Below are positions 25,334-34,114 of a DNA stretch of 64,000 nt, one piece after another. Each line of letters starts with the position of its first letter. Position 1 is the first letter of the stretch. Made by a program: the position numbers and the translations under genes. The notes under the pieces were generated by a model. The model saw only the letters and a list, made by a program, of their open reading frames with translations. It was not told where the DNA came from and did not search any database. Source of the DNA: Aestuariivita sp049276915 (lineage in GTDB: Bacteria; Pseudomonadota; Alphaproteobacteria; Rhodobacterales; Rhodobacteraceae); contig NZ_JBASXK010000098.1 in NCBI RefSeq assembly GCF_049276915.1, forward strand, positions 1-64,000. The letters run 5' to 3'.

Positions 25334-25373
25334 TTTGCAAGGTTAGCAAGACCACAGAAGAGGCTTTGCAAAG
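25334..25373. promoter_or_regulatory. Candidate autoregulatory PccR sites before pccR
   Basis: TTTGCAAGGTTAGCAA (25334-25349; its reverse complement TTGCTAACCTTGCAAA fits TTGCWAAYCTTGCWAA) and the palindrome CTTTGCAAAG (25364-25373) lie in the 66 bases before pccR. The second ends nine bases before the ATG, where a bound protein would block transcription or initiation. The same 16-base pattern is found upstream of pccB. Autoregulation is inferred. Confidence 0.68.
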
Positions 25374-25381
25374 GCGTCCCG

Positions 25382-26776
25382 ATGGCGACCCAGAAACTCT
25401 ATGCCGGTGCCAAACTGCGTGAGATCCGCACCCGCATGGGGCTGACACAAAAAGCATTTGCCGAAAAGCTGGGCGTGTCCCTGCCCTATCTCAACCAGAT
25501 GGAAAACAACAACCGACCGGTCTCGACCACAGTCGTGTTGTCACTGGCGCAGGAATTCGGCGTTGACGTAACTGAACTCTCGACCGGCGGCAGCGAACGG
25601 CTGGTCAGCGACATGCGCGAAGCCTTGTCGGACCCGGTTTTTGCCGATGACATGCCCCCGCTCGCCGATCTGCGCCTCACCGCGTCAAACGCCCCCGCCC
25701 TGGCGCGCGCGCTGATCGAATTGCACCGCGCCTATCGCCAGACACATGAAAGGCTGGCCTCGCTGGACGAGGCACTGGGACGCGAAGACGCCCGAAGCCA
25801 GAACTCACCCTGGGATGAGGTGCGCGATTTCTTTCACTATTGCGACAATTACATCGACGCAGTCGACCGGGCGGCAGAAGGCTTTGCATCGCGCGCGCGC
25901 GGCAACATGCACGAGGCGGCCACGCGGCGGATCAATGATCTCGGGATCGAGATCGTCAAACGCGATGACGGGCCGGTCCGGCTTTACGATGCCGATACGC
26001 GCCGCCTCTATCTCTCCGCACGCGCCGCACCGGAAACCGAACTGTTCCAGATGCTGCTGCAGATCGCGCTGCTGACACAGGACAAACTGCTGGAAGCAAC
26101 GCTGGATTTCGCCCGCTTCCAAAGCGATGAAGCCCGCGCTATCGCAAAGATCGGACTGGCCAATTACTTTGCCGGCGCGGCTCTGATGCCCTATCGGGCT
26201 TTCCTTCAAGCCGCACAGGACGTGCGCCACGATCTCGAAATTCTCGGAGGCCGGTTCGGAGCATCCATCGAACAGGTCGCACATCGCCTCTCCACGCTGC
26301 AGCGCCCCGGGGCCAAAGGCATCCCCTTCTTCTTCGTACGTGTCGACCAGGCCGGCACGATCACCAAGCGCCACTCGGCCACGCGCCTGCAATTTGCCCG
26401 GTTTGGGGGGGCCTGCCCGCTCTGGAACGTGCACCGTGCATTTGAAACCCCCGGACGTTTCCTGCGCCAGCTGGCCGAAACTCCTGACGGTGTGCGCTAT
26501 ATCAGCCTCGCGCGCGATGTCTCGAAATCCGGCGGATCCTATGGCGCGCCAGTTCGCAGATATGCCATCGCACTGGGATGCGAACTGCGCCATGCAGGTT
26601 CACTGGTCTATGCTGACACACTCGACGTTTCCAACGAAGACGCCTTTGAACCGATCGGCATTTCGTGCCGAATCTGTGAGCGCAAATCCTGCCATCAACG
26701 CTCGGTGCCGCCGTTGGAACGGCGTCTTTCGGTCGATGTGAATGTGCGCGATGTGCTGCCCTATCGCGTAAGGTAG
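25382..26776 (+). CDS. pccR: Short-chain acyl-CoA responsive regulator, PccR/ScfR family
   Basis: A 464-residue regulator. The N-terminus (about 8-65) is an XRE-type helix-turn-helix (MGLTQKAFAEKLGVSLPYLN), the centre (about 170-260) resembles the IrrE/ImmA-like metallopeptidase domain, and the C-terminal part has a cysteine cluster (CRICERKSCHQRSVPP, about 431-446). This order is that of the ScfR family, whose members PccR (Rhodobacter sphaeroides), RamB and PrpR respond to short-chain acyl-CoA. R. sphaeroides PccR controls pccB, and the adjacency to pccB here supports the same role. The zinc-binding HExxH of active peptidases is not evident. Confidence 0.9.
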   Translation: MATQKLYAGAKLREIRTRMGLTQKAFAEKLGVSLPYLNQMENNNRPVSTTVVLSLAQEFGVDVTELSTGGSERLVSDMREALSDPVFADDMPPLADLRLTASNAPALARALIELHRAYRQTHERLASLDEALGREDARSQNSPWDEVRDFFHYCDNYIDAVDRAAEGFASRARGNMHEAATRRINDLGIEIVKRDDGPVRLYDADTRRLYLSARAAPETELFQMLLQIALLTQDKLLEATLDFARFQSDEARAIAKIGLANYFAGAALMPYRAFLQAAQDVRHDLEILGGRFGASIEQVAHRLSTLQRPGAKGIPFFFVRVDQAGTITKRHSATRLQFARFGGACPLWNVHRAFETPGRFLRQLAETPDGVRYISLARDVSKSGGSYGAPVRRYAIALGCELRHAGSLVYADTLDVSNEDAFEPIGISCRICERKSCHQRSVPPLERRLSVDVNVRDVLPYRVR

Positions 26777-26803
26777 GATCCCGTCCCGCCAAGGCCGCGC
26801 AAA

Positions 26804-26831
26804 CCCTGCTTCTTTCTGGTCAGAAATACCC
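26804..26831 (-). repeat. Dispersed intergenic repeat, copy 1
   Basis: Read leftward it is GGGTATTTCTGACCAGAAAG followed by AAGCAGGG. It lies 28 bases after the pccR stop. It differs at one position from copy 2 (28980-29006) over the shared 25 or so bases and is more distantly like copy 3 (62101-62127). No coding potential. Confidence 0.7.
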
Positions 26832-26876
26832 ATCGGGCCGCACATCAAACTGTGCCCGGACCGACGGGGAGCGCAT

Positions 26877-27116
26877 TCAACCTTTGGACAAGATGCTCCA
26901 GATCTGATCCTTCAGGAGCGCACGCTTCTTGCGCATTTCCACCTCAGCGAGATCCTCCATCGGCTCGACATTGGTTTCGGCGCGATGCACCGCGCGATTT
27001 ATGTCGCGATATTCATCTGCCAGACGGGCAAAATGACTATCTGTCTGCTTGAGCGCTCTCATCTTTTCGACTTTGTCAGGAAACTCTTCGGCCAGTTCGT
27101 GAGGTGTGTGCGACAT
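26877..27116 (-). CDS. YdcH-like DUF465 protein
   Basis: A 79-residue, charged, almost wholly helical protein of the DUF465/YdcH family: EEFPDKVEKMRALKQTDSHF, then a central RLADEYRDINRAVHRAE, then a C-terminal KKRALLKDQIW. The pattern predicts a coiled-coil hairpin. Function is unknown in the family. GGAG stands six bases before the chosen ATG; a start four codons upstream lacks one. Confidence 0.88.
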   Translation of the reverse strand: MSHTPHELAEEFPDKVEKMRALKQTDSHFARLADEYRDINRAVHRAETNVEPMEDLAEVEMRKKRALLKDQIWSILSKG

Positions 27117-27235
27117 GTCTCTCTCCAATTCCTTTGAGGTCGTTGAACAGAGTTACGCATGCCAGCGATGCAGCTGCCTTGACGCGGATCAAACCGGACG
27201 GAAAAGCTGCGTTCACGCATCAAAAAGACAGGTGC

Positions 27236-28900
27236 TTAGCGCTGCGCAGTTTCCCATGCGGGGTTGAGCCAGGGTTCCGCATTGGCGCGCGCCAGAGGAT
27301 CGCGGCCAAGAATGTGATCGCTCATCTTTTCTCCCACCAGGATCGAAGGGCCATTCAGGTTGCCATTCGTGATGCGCGGAAAAATACTGCTGTCGACCAC
27401 GCGCAAGCCATCCACCCCAATGACACGGCCTTCGGGATCGACCACGGCATCGGGATCATTGGCGCGCCCCATGCGACAGGTGCCACAGGGGTGATAGGCG
27501 CTTTCGGCATGTTCTCTGATTGCGCTGTCCAGTTCAACATCGCTTTGCAGATGTGCCCCCGGCTGAAGCTCGGCCTTGACATAGGGCTTCAAGGCATCCT
27601 GCTGAAATATCTCGCGGGTCAGGCGCAGCGCGGTGCGAAACTCATCCCAGTCGTCCGGATGGCTCATGTAATTGAAGCGGATCAACGGATCGGCCGCGGG
27701 GTCGGCAGAACGCAAACTGATCCGCCCGCGGCTTTTGGAACGCATGGGACCGACATGTGCCTGAAACCCATGACCCTCAGCCGCCACTTTGCCGTCATAG
27801 CGAACCGCAAGAGGCAGGAAATGGAACTGGATATCGGGATATTCGACCCCGGCGCGCGAGCGAATGAAACCGCAGCTTTCGAACTGGTTGGACGCGCCAA
27901 ATCCCTTCTTGGTCAAAAGCCATTGCGCGCCGATCAGCGCTTTGGACACCCAGTTCCAATGCTTGTAAAGCGTGATGGGCTGAAGGCTGGAATACTGGAC
28001 ATACATCTCCAGATGGTCCTGCAGATTTCCGCCCACGCCCGGACGATCCGCAATCAAACGGATCCCGTGCTCGGCCAGATGTGCGGCCGGGCCTATGCCT
28101 GACAACATCAGGATTTTTGGCGAATTGATCGCAGAAGCCGCGATGATTACGTCGCGGCGTGCATGGATGATCTGACCTCCGGCCAGAGCGACGCCCTTGG
28201 CCCGGCCCTCCTCGATGACGACACGCTCGACAAGACCACGCACCAGATCGCAATGCGCACTCTTGAGAGCCGGGCGCAGATAGGCGTTGGCCGCCGACCA
28301 ACGTCGCCCTTGCCACACGGTTTGCTCAAAGGGGCCAAAGCCCTCCTGCTGCTCGCCATTGTAGTCGCCTGTGACCGGATATCCCGCCTGACGGCCGGCT
28401 TCGACAAAGGCATGATAAAGCGGGTTCGCCCGAGGCCCGCGCGTGATATGCAAAGGCCCGTCAGAACCGCGCCATTGCGGATCCCCGCCATGACCACCGT
28501 CATGCCAGTTCTCCATACGCTTGAAGTACGGCAGCACATCCGCATAGGCCCAGCCATCCGCGCCGCTGTCGGCCCAATGGTCGAAATCGCGGGCGTGCCC
28601 GCGGACATAGACCATCCCATTGATCGAAGAGGACCCACCGATGACCTTCCCTCTGGGGCAAGCCAGACGCCGGTTGTCGAGATGTGGCTCTGGCTCGGAC
28701 AGATAGCCCCAGTCATAGCGCGGCATGTTCATCGGATAACTCAGGGCGGCAGGCATCTGGATGAACGGCCCCCAGTCGGTCCCGCCATGCTCGACCACAA
28801 GCACCGACGCACCCGCCTGGCTCAACCGGTATGCCATGGCGCAGCCGGCGCTGCCCGCTCCGACGATCACGAAATCGGCTTGCATGGAGGCACCGCTCAT
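27236..28900 (-). CDS. betA: Choline dehydrogenase
   Basis: FAD-dependent GMC oxidoreductase that oxidises choline to betaine aldehyde (and often on to glycine betaine) at the membrane. The 554-residue length is normal. The FAD-binding loop is FVIVGAGSAGCAMAYRL near the N-terminus, followed by GGSSSINGMVYVRGHARDFD (about 90-109). The C-terminal catalytic region has YHPCGTCRMG with the active-site His and NGNLNGPSILVGEK. It is the last gene of the leftward betI-betC-betA set; 109 bases with an intergenic repeat separate it from betC. Confidence 0.95.
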   Translation of the reverse strand: MSGASMQADFVIVGAGSAGCAMAYRLSQAGASVLVVEHGGTDWGPFIQMPAALSYPMNMPRYDWGYLSEPEPHLDNRRLACPRGKVIGGSSSINGMVYVRGHARDFDHWADSGADGWAYADVLPYFKRMENWHDGGHGGDPQWRGSDGPLHITRGPRANPLYHAFVEAGRQAGYPVTGDYNGEQQEGFGPFEQTVWQGRRWSAANAYLRPALKSAHCDLVRGLVERVVIEEGRAKGVALAGGQIIHARRDVIIAASAINSPKILMLSGIGPAAHLAEHGIRLIADRPGVGGNLQDHLEMYVQYSSLQPITLYKHWNWVSKALIGAQWLLTKKGFGASNQFESCGFIRSRAGVEYPDIQFHFLPLAVRYDGKVAAEGHGFQAHVGPMRSKSRGRISLRSADPAADPLIRFNYMSHPDDWDEFRTALRLTREIFQQDALKPYVKAELQPGAHLQSDVELDSAIREHAESAYHPCGTCRMGRANDPDAVVDPEGRVIGVDGLRVVDSSIFPRITNGNLNGPSILVGEKMSDHILGRDPLARANAEPWLNPAWETAQR

Positions 28901-28979
28901 GACGACCTCCAGCGCATCGGGCTGATGGCTAGTTGGCGCAAAAAAGGCGTTGGAGAGAGGGAATTGTTCATGTGTTCAT

Positions 28980-29006
28980 CGGGTATTTCTGACCAAAAAG
29001 AAGCAG
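28980..29006 (+). repeat. Dispersed intergenic repeat, copy 2
   Basis: CGGGTATTTCTGACCAAAAA followed by GAAGCAG, ending three bases before the betC stop codon. It is nearly identical to copy 1 after pccR, in the opposite orientation, and related to copy 3. It lies in the gap between betC and betA. Confidence 0.7.
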
Positions 29007-29009
29007 CGG

Positions 29010-30518
29010 CTATTCACCTTGGGGAAACCGCTGGCTGGTTTCCAGATCGTTGAGATCCATGTGGTTGCGCATGTATCGCTCGGAGGCTTTCTGGAGCGGC
29101 TGGTAATCCCAGGGGAAATAGCCACCCTGGCGCAGCGCTTCATAGACCACCCAGCGCCGCGCCTGACTGGCGCGCACCTGGGCGTCGAACTGCTCGAGAT
29201 CCCAGCGCGCGTCCACCTTGGCCTTGAGCGCCGAGAGCGTGCCTGCATGGGCGGGGTCATCAGCCAGGTTGATCAGTTCATCCGGGTCGGCCTCAAGATC
29301 AAACAGCTGATCCGGGTCAAGCGTGCAGGCGTTGAATTTCCATTTGCCATATCTGAGCGAGACCATGGGCGCATATGAGGCTTCGGCGGCGTATTCCATG
29401 GCCACAGGCGCTGTGCGCAGAGCTCCTTTCGCATAAGGAACCAGGCTTTCGCCGGTGATCCAGGGCATGACCTCTTGCATGGACACCTGCGCAAGATCGC
29501 AAAGCGTCGGGCAGATATCGATGGTGGAAACCGGTTCCTGCACGGTGCGGGGTTCAAGACCCGGAGCGCTGATCATCAAGGGCACACGGGACGAACCGTC
29601 AAGAAAGGACATCTTGAACCACAGGCCGCGTTCGCCCAGCATGTCGCCATGATCAGAGACAAAGAGGATGATGGCCTCTTGCCGGGTGCGTTCCAGCACA
29701 TCGAGGATCTCGCCCAGTTTGTCATCGAGATAGGAAATATTTGCGAAGTAGGCGCGCCGGGAGCGACGGATGTCGTCGTCGCCGATCTTGTAGCTGCGCC
29801 AGTCGTTGGCATCGAAGATGCGTTGTGAATGGGCGTCATGATCGGCGTACTCCATCGCCGGCACGCGCGGCAGCAGATGTTCGCAGTCTTCATACAAATC
29901 CCAGTATTTCCTGCGCGCCACGTAGGGGTCATGCGGATGGGTGAAGCTGACCGTCAGACACCAGGGGCGATAGTCTTTTCCGCGCGCCAGGTCATAGAGC
30001 TTGGCCTTGGCATGATGCGCGACCTCGTCATCATACTCCATCTGGTTGGTGATCTCGGCGACGCCGGCACCGGTCACTGAACCCATGTTGTGATACCACC
30101 ATTCGATACGCTCGCCGGGCTTTCGGTAATCGGGAGTCCAGCCGAAATCGGCCGGATAGATATCGGTGGTCAACCGTTCCTCGAAGCCGTGCATCTGATC
30201 AGGGCCAACGAAATGCATCTTGCCTGACAGGCAGGTATGATAGCCCGCACGGCGCAAGTGATGGGCATAGGTCGGCAAGTCGCTGCGAAACTCGGCAGCA
30301 TTGTCGTAGACACCCGTGGCCGAGGGCAATTGCCCGGTCATGAAACTGGCCCGTCCCGGCGCACAGAGCGGTGAGGCCGTATAAGCATTGGCAAAGCGCA
30401 CGGAGCGTGCGGCCAGCCGTTTGAGATTGGGCGCGTGCAGCCAGTCAGCAGGACCATCGGGAAACAGTGTCCCGTTCAGCTGGTCCACCATCAGGACAAG
30501 GATGTTCGGTCTTGTCAT
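29010..30518 (-). CDS. betC: Choline-O-sulfatase
   Basis: Hydrolyses choline-O-sulfate to choline and sulfate, feeding BetA. The 502-residue protein is a type I sulfatase. Asp12 (ILVLMVDQLNG) is a metal ligand, Cys52 in SPLCAPGRASF is the residue converted to formylglycine (core pattern C-x-P-x-R), and FVSDHGDMLGERGLW (about 287-301) carries the later metal ligands. Choline sulfatases commonly have a non-Ser residue in the fourth position, so the Gly is probably normal. Its ATG overlaps the betI stop, so the two are coupled. Confidence 0.93.
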   Translation of the reverse strand: MTRPNILVLMVDQLNGTLFPDGPADWLHAPNLKRLAARSVRFANAYTASPLCAPGRASFMTGQLPSATGVYDNAAEFRSDLPTYAHHLRRAGYHTCLSGKMHFVGPDQMHGFEERLTTDIYPADFGWTPDYRKPGERIEWWYHNMGSVTGAGVAEITNQMEYDDEVAHHAKAKLYDLARGKDYRPWCLTVSFTHPHDPYVARRKYWDLYEDCEHLLPRVPAMEYADHDAHSQRIFDANDWRSYKIGDDDIRRSRRAYFANISYLDDKLGEILDVLERTRQEAIILFVSDHGDMLGERGLWFKMSFLDGSSRVPLMISAPGLEPRTVQEPVSTIDICPTLCDLAQVSMQEVMPWITGESLVPYAKGALRTAPVAMEYAAEASYAPMVSLRYGKWKFNACTLDPDQLFDLEADPDELINLADDPAHAGTLSALKAKVDARWDLEQFDAQVRASQARRWVVYEALRQGGYFPWDYQPLQKASERYMRNHMDLNDLETSQRFPQGE

Positions 30519-31093
30519 TATCCCTCACGGATCAAGCGTTGGACGGTCGCCAGCACCAGCGCGATGGCGTCTTCATTGGACATTGCCTCGGGGCGCAGGA
30601 CCTGACGCAGATAAACACCGTCAATCAGCGCACCTATGGTTTCAGAGGCCGGTTCAGGGTCAGACACGAGTGGGCGAAACGCCACCATCAGATTTGAGCG
30701 CAACCTGCGGTGATAGAGGTGGAGCAAGCGCCGTGTTTCCTCGGAGCTTTGCGCCTGAAGATAGAAATGCAGCCAGGAGGCCGCCGTGGCAGGGCGAAAA
30801 TTCTGCGATGCGAAAGAGGCCCGCACGATGGCTTCAAGGCGCAATTCCGGCGTCTGCGCCATGGTAAGCGCACCACGCACTTCGGCACCGAACAACGTCA
30901 GGATATGACGCATCGTCGCCACCAGCATCTGTTCCTTGGAGCCGAAATAGTGATGGGCCAGCGCACTGGACATGCCAGCCCTGCGGGCGATCTGGCTGAC
31001 AGTCACATCAAGAGACCCCGCCTCACCGATCTCGGCGATAGCGGCTTTGACGAGAGCGCTGCGCCTGATAGGCTCCATTCCGAGCTTGGGCAT
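30518..31093 (-). CDS. betI: TetR-type choline-responsive repressor
   Basis: A 191-residue TetR-family repressor. The helix-turn-helix is in VTVSQIARRAGMSSALAHHYFGSK (about 30-53), and the start MPKLGMEPIRRSALVKAAIAE is typical of BetI. BetI represses bet genes and is released by choline. It leads the betI-betC-betA operon, overlaps betC, and faces choX across a 115-base gap that holds a perfect palindrome. Confidence 0.93.
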   Translation of the reverse strand: MPKLGMEPIRRSALVKAAIAEIGEAGSLDVTVSQIARRAGMSSALAHHYFGSKEQMLVATMRHILTLFGAEVRGALTMAQTPELRLEAIVRASFASQNFRPATAASWLHFYLQAQSSEETRRLLHLYHRRLRSNLMVAFRPLVSDPEPASETIGALIDGVYLRQVLRPEAMSNEDAIALVLATVQRLIREG

Positions 31094-31140
31094 AGTGATG
31101 GTTCCGGGTTGTAGGGTGAAAAAGAGGCTAAGGTTTCTTT

Positions 31141-31154
31141 ATTGACTCGTCAAT
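31141..31154. promoter_or_regulatory. Candidate BetI operator
   Basis: ATTGAC-TC-GTCAAT is a perfect inverted repeat in the betI-choX gap, 48 bases from the betI start and 55 from choX. It resembles the ATTGA/TCAAT arms of known BetI sites and could control both directions. Confidence 0.65.
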
Positions 31155-31208
31155 CAACTACCCTGACCGTGCTCGACCAATGAAAAACCAAATGTCAGGG
31201 AGACAAAC

Positions 31209-32132
31209 ATGCAGTTCAAACATTCCCTTTCTGCGCTTGCGCTGATTGCAGCAGCAGGGCCGGCCTTGGCCGATTGCGGAACCGTCACATTCTCGGATGT
31301 GGGCTGGACCGATATCACCGCGACAACCGCTGCCACGACCGTCGTGCTGAATGCTCTGGGCTATGAGACCGATATCAAGGTGATCTCGGTTCCCGTTACC
31401 TATACGTCGATGGCGGCCGGTGACATCGATGTGTTCCTTGGCAACTGGATGCCGACAATGGAGGCCGATATCGCGCCCTATCGCGAAGCCGGAACCGTCG
31501 ACACAGTGCGCGCAAACCTGGAAGGGGCAAAGTACACGCTGGCCGTGAACAAGGCTGCCGCAGATCTGGGCATCAGCGATTTTGCGGATATCGCGGCGCA
31601 AATGGATGCGTTGGAAGGCAAGATCTATGGAATCGAGCCGGGCAATGACGGCAACCGCCTGATCATGGACATGATCGCAGCGGACGCCTTTGGCCTGACC
31701 GGGTTCGAAGTCGTGGAGAGTTCGGAGCAAGGCATGCTGGCGCAAGTCGCACGGGCTGATCGGCGCGGTGAGCCGATCGTGTTCCTGGGCTGGGAACCCC
31801 ATCCGATGAATGCCAATTTCGACATGAGCTATCTCACCGGGGGCGATGATTACTTTGGCCCCAATCTGGGAGGTGCAACAGTCTATACCAACACCCGCGC
31901 GGGCTATGTCAGCGAATGCCCGAATGTCGGCAAGCTTCTGACCAACCTCGAATTTTCCCTTGCCATGGAGAATGAGATCATGGCCGCGATCCTGGATGAT
32001 GGTCAGGACCCGGCAGAGGCCGCGACCGCTTGGCTTGCAGCGAACTCCGGTGTTCTGAGCGGATGGCTGGATGGCGTGACCACCATGGATGGTGGCGATG
32101 CCCTGGCCGCGGTGACAGCCGCGCTGAAGTAA
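31209..32132 (+). CDS. choX: Choline ABC transporter, periplasmic binding protein
   Basis: A 307-residue substrate-binding protein with a signal peptide (about 1-20, ending PALAD). The mature protein begins CGTVTFSDVGWTDI, typical of the OpuAC/ProX type that cages quaternary ammonium with aromatic residues. Further family segments are DVFLGNWMPTMEADI and IVFLGWEPHPMN. It is the first gene of choXWV, divergent from betI, and is probably induced by choline through BetI. Confidence 0.94.
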   Translation: MQFKHSLSALALIAAAGPALADCGTVTFSDVGWTDITATTAATTVVLNALGYETDIKVISVPVTYTSMAAGDIDVFLGNWMPTMEADIAPYREAGTVDTVRANLEGAKYTLAVNKAAADLGISDFADIAAQMDALEGKIYGIEPGNDGNRLIMDMIAADAFGLTGFEVVESSEQGMLAQVARADRRGEPIVFLGWEPHPMNANFDMSYLTGGDDYFGPNLGGATVYTNTRAGYVSECPNVGKLLTNLEFSLAMENEIMAAILDDGQDPAEAATAWLAANSGVLSGWLDGVTTMDGGDALAAVTAALK

Positions 32133-32236
32133 GCACAACAGACGGCCCGGGACCCCCCGGGCCGCACCACCTGCACCGAAATCGTTCAGGTTGAAGAGCG
32201 ACATCGAAGCACTCTCCCAGACATGAAGAGGCCTCA

Positions 32237-33070
32237 ATGGACTGGCTGACAGACACGAAGATCCCCATCGGCAAATGGGCTGCCGGTTTCTTTGACTGGC
32301 TTCAGGACAACGGTGCGTGGTTCTTTGACGGCCTGTCCCTGGCGATGGAGGGATTGATCGACGCCATCCTCTGGGTATTGCAGACGCCCCATCCCTTCGT
32401 GATCATCGCCGCGTTCGCAGCACTGACCTGGGGTTTGCAGCGTAACTGGAAAGTCGCGGTCTTCGTGGTTCTGGGCTTTCTCTTCATTCTCAATCAGGGC
32501 TACTGGGAAGAAACGACGGAAAGCCTGACGCTGGTTTTGTCGGCCTGCGTGGTCTGCATGGGGATCGGAGTGCCGATTGGCATTGCGGCCGCGCATCGTC
32601 CCCGGCTGTATCGCATGATGCGACCGGTCCTGGACCTCATGCAAACTCTGCCCACCTTCGTCTACCTGATCCCCGCGATCGTCTTTTTCGGCATCGGCAT
32701 GGTGCCGGGCCTGATCGCCACGGTGATCTTTGTGCTGCCCGCCCCGATCAGGCTGACCCATCTTGGCGTAACATCGACGCCGCAGCCCCTGCTGGAGGCT
32801 GCACAGGCCTTTGGCGCGACCCCAAGCCAGACGCTCTGGAAGGTCGAACTGCCCTATGCCCTGCCCCAGATCATGACCGGGCTCAATCAGACGATCATGC
32901 TGTCGCTGTCCATGGTCGTGATCGCGGCTCTGGTCGGGGCGGACGGTCTGGGCGTGCCGGTGGTGCGCGCGCTCAATCAGGTGAACACGGCCCTTGGCTT
33001 TGAAAGCGGTTTCATCATCGTTGTGGTCGCCATCATGCTGGACCGCATGTTGCGGATGGAGCGTCGCTGA
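32237..33070 (+). CDS. choW: Choline ABC transporter, permease
   Basis: A 277-residue inner-membrane permease of the ProW/OpuAB type with about six hydrophobic segments. The EAA loop that contacts the ATPase is seen in QPLLEAAQAFGATPSQTLWK (about 181-200). The segment DLMQTLPTFVYLIP is typical of betaine/choline permeases. The 104 bases after choX are GC-rich; a hairpin there could lower permease expression relative to the binding protein. The stop overlaps the choV start. Confidence 0.94.
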   Translation: MDWLTDTKIPIGKWAAGFFDWLQDNGAWFFDGLSLAMEGLIDAILWVLQTPHPFVIIAAFAALTWGLQRNWKVAVFVVLGFLFILNQGYWEETTESLTLVLSACVVCMGIGVPIGIAAAHRPRLYRMMRPVLDLMQTLPTFVYLIPAIVFFGIGMVPGLIATVIFVLPAPIRLTHLGVTSTPQPLLEAAQAFGATPSQTLWKVELPYALPQIMTGLNQTIMLSLSMVVIAALVGADGLGVPVVRALNQVNTALGFESGFIIVVVAIMLDRMLRMERR

Positions 33071-34104
33071 TGGGGATCGCTGTCGAATTTGATCAGGTCA
33101 ACATCGTCTTTGGCGACAAGCCGGACATGGCCCTGCCCTTGATGGATGCAGGCAAGGAGCGTGGTGAGATTCAGGCCAGTACGGGACAGGTCCTGGGTGT
33201 GCACAACTGCTCGCTCACCGTTCACGAGGGTGAAATCCTGGTACTGATGGGCCTGTCGGGCTCCGGCAAATCGACACTTCTTCGCGCCGTCAACGGGTTG
33301 AACCCCGTGGTGCGAGGATCCGTCCGGGTCAATGATGGCACAAGCATGATCGACGTCGGAACGGCTGATGCCGCCACCCTGCGCGCGCTGCGTCTGAGCC
33401 GCGTCGCCATGGTCTTTCAGCAATTCGGCCTTCTGCCCTGGCGCAGTGTACGCGAGAATGTGGGACTTGGTCTTGAACTTGCAGGCATGCCCAAGGCCGA
33501 GCGCCACAAGGCTGTGGAACGCCAACTTGAGTTGGTGGGTCTGTCGGATTGGGCCGATCGAAAGGTTGGCGAGCTTTCAGGCGGCATGCAGCAACGCGTG
33601 GGCCTGGCACGTGCCTTTGCGACCGAAGCGCCGATACTGCTGATGGACGAGCCGTTCTCGGCCCTGGATCCGCTGATCCGCACGCGGTTGCAGGATGAGT
33701 TGCTGGAACTGCAGCAAAAGCTCCAACGCACGATAATTTTCGTCAGCCACGATCTGGACGAAGCCTTCAAGATCGGCAACCGCATCGCCATCATGGAGGG
33801 CGGACGCATCGTTCAGTGCGGCACCCCGCAACAGATCTTCACCGCACCGGCCACCGAATATGTGGCCGATTTCGTGGCGCATATGAACCCGCTTGGCGTC
33901 CTGTGCGCGCGCGATGTGATGGAGCCTTTGACAACCGTTTCCCAAGGCTCGGTCAGCCCAGGCGCAACCATTCAGGAAGTGATGCAAGCGGCCATGTCCA
34001 TCGAAGGCCCCGTCACCGTGATGGATAATGGCAAACCACTTGGGCAGATCAGCTATGATGCAATCCTCAAGCGTCTTCTGGATCCGCGCGGGGCAAACGG
34101 TTAG
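33070..34104 (+). CDS. choV: Choline ABC transporter, ATPase
   Basis: A 344-residue ATPase. Walker A is GLSGSGKST (about 60-68), the ABC signature is ELSGGMQQRV (about 169-178), and Walker B is ILLMDEPFSALDP (about 190-202). The C-terminal 70 or so residues resemble one regulatory CBS-like repeat (TVMDNGKPLGQISYD), as in ProV-type ATPases. The longer N-terminal lead (EFDQVNIVFGDKPDMALPLM) is also typical of ChoV. Its ATG overlaps the choW stop. Confidence 0.95.
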   Translation: MGIAVEFDQVNIVFGDKPDMALPLMDAGKERGEIQASTGQVLGVHNCSLTVHEGEILVLMGLSGSGKSTLLRAVNGLNPVVRGSVRVNDGTSMIDVGTADAATLRALRLSRVAMVFQQFGLLPWRSVRENVGLGLELAGMPKAERHKAVERQLELVGLSDWADRKVGELSGGMQQRVGLARAFATEAPILLMDEPFSALDPLIRTRLQDELLELQQKLQRTIIFVSHDLDEAFKIGNRIAIMEGGRIVQCGTPQQIFTAPATEYVADFVAHMNPLGVLCARDVMEPLTTVSQGSVSPGATIQEVMQAAMSIEGPVTVMDNGKPLGQISYDAILKRLLDPRGANG

Positions 34105-34114
34105 AGGCCTGACG

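Noticed and set aside
29150..30370. CAPGR instead of CxPSR in the sulfatase site of BetC as a sign of lost activity
   Set aside because: Only C-x-P-x-R is essential for formylglycine formation, and choline sulfatases vary at this position.
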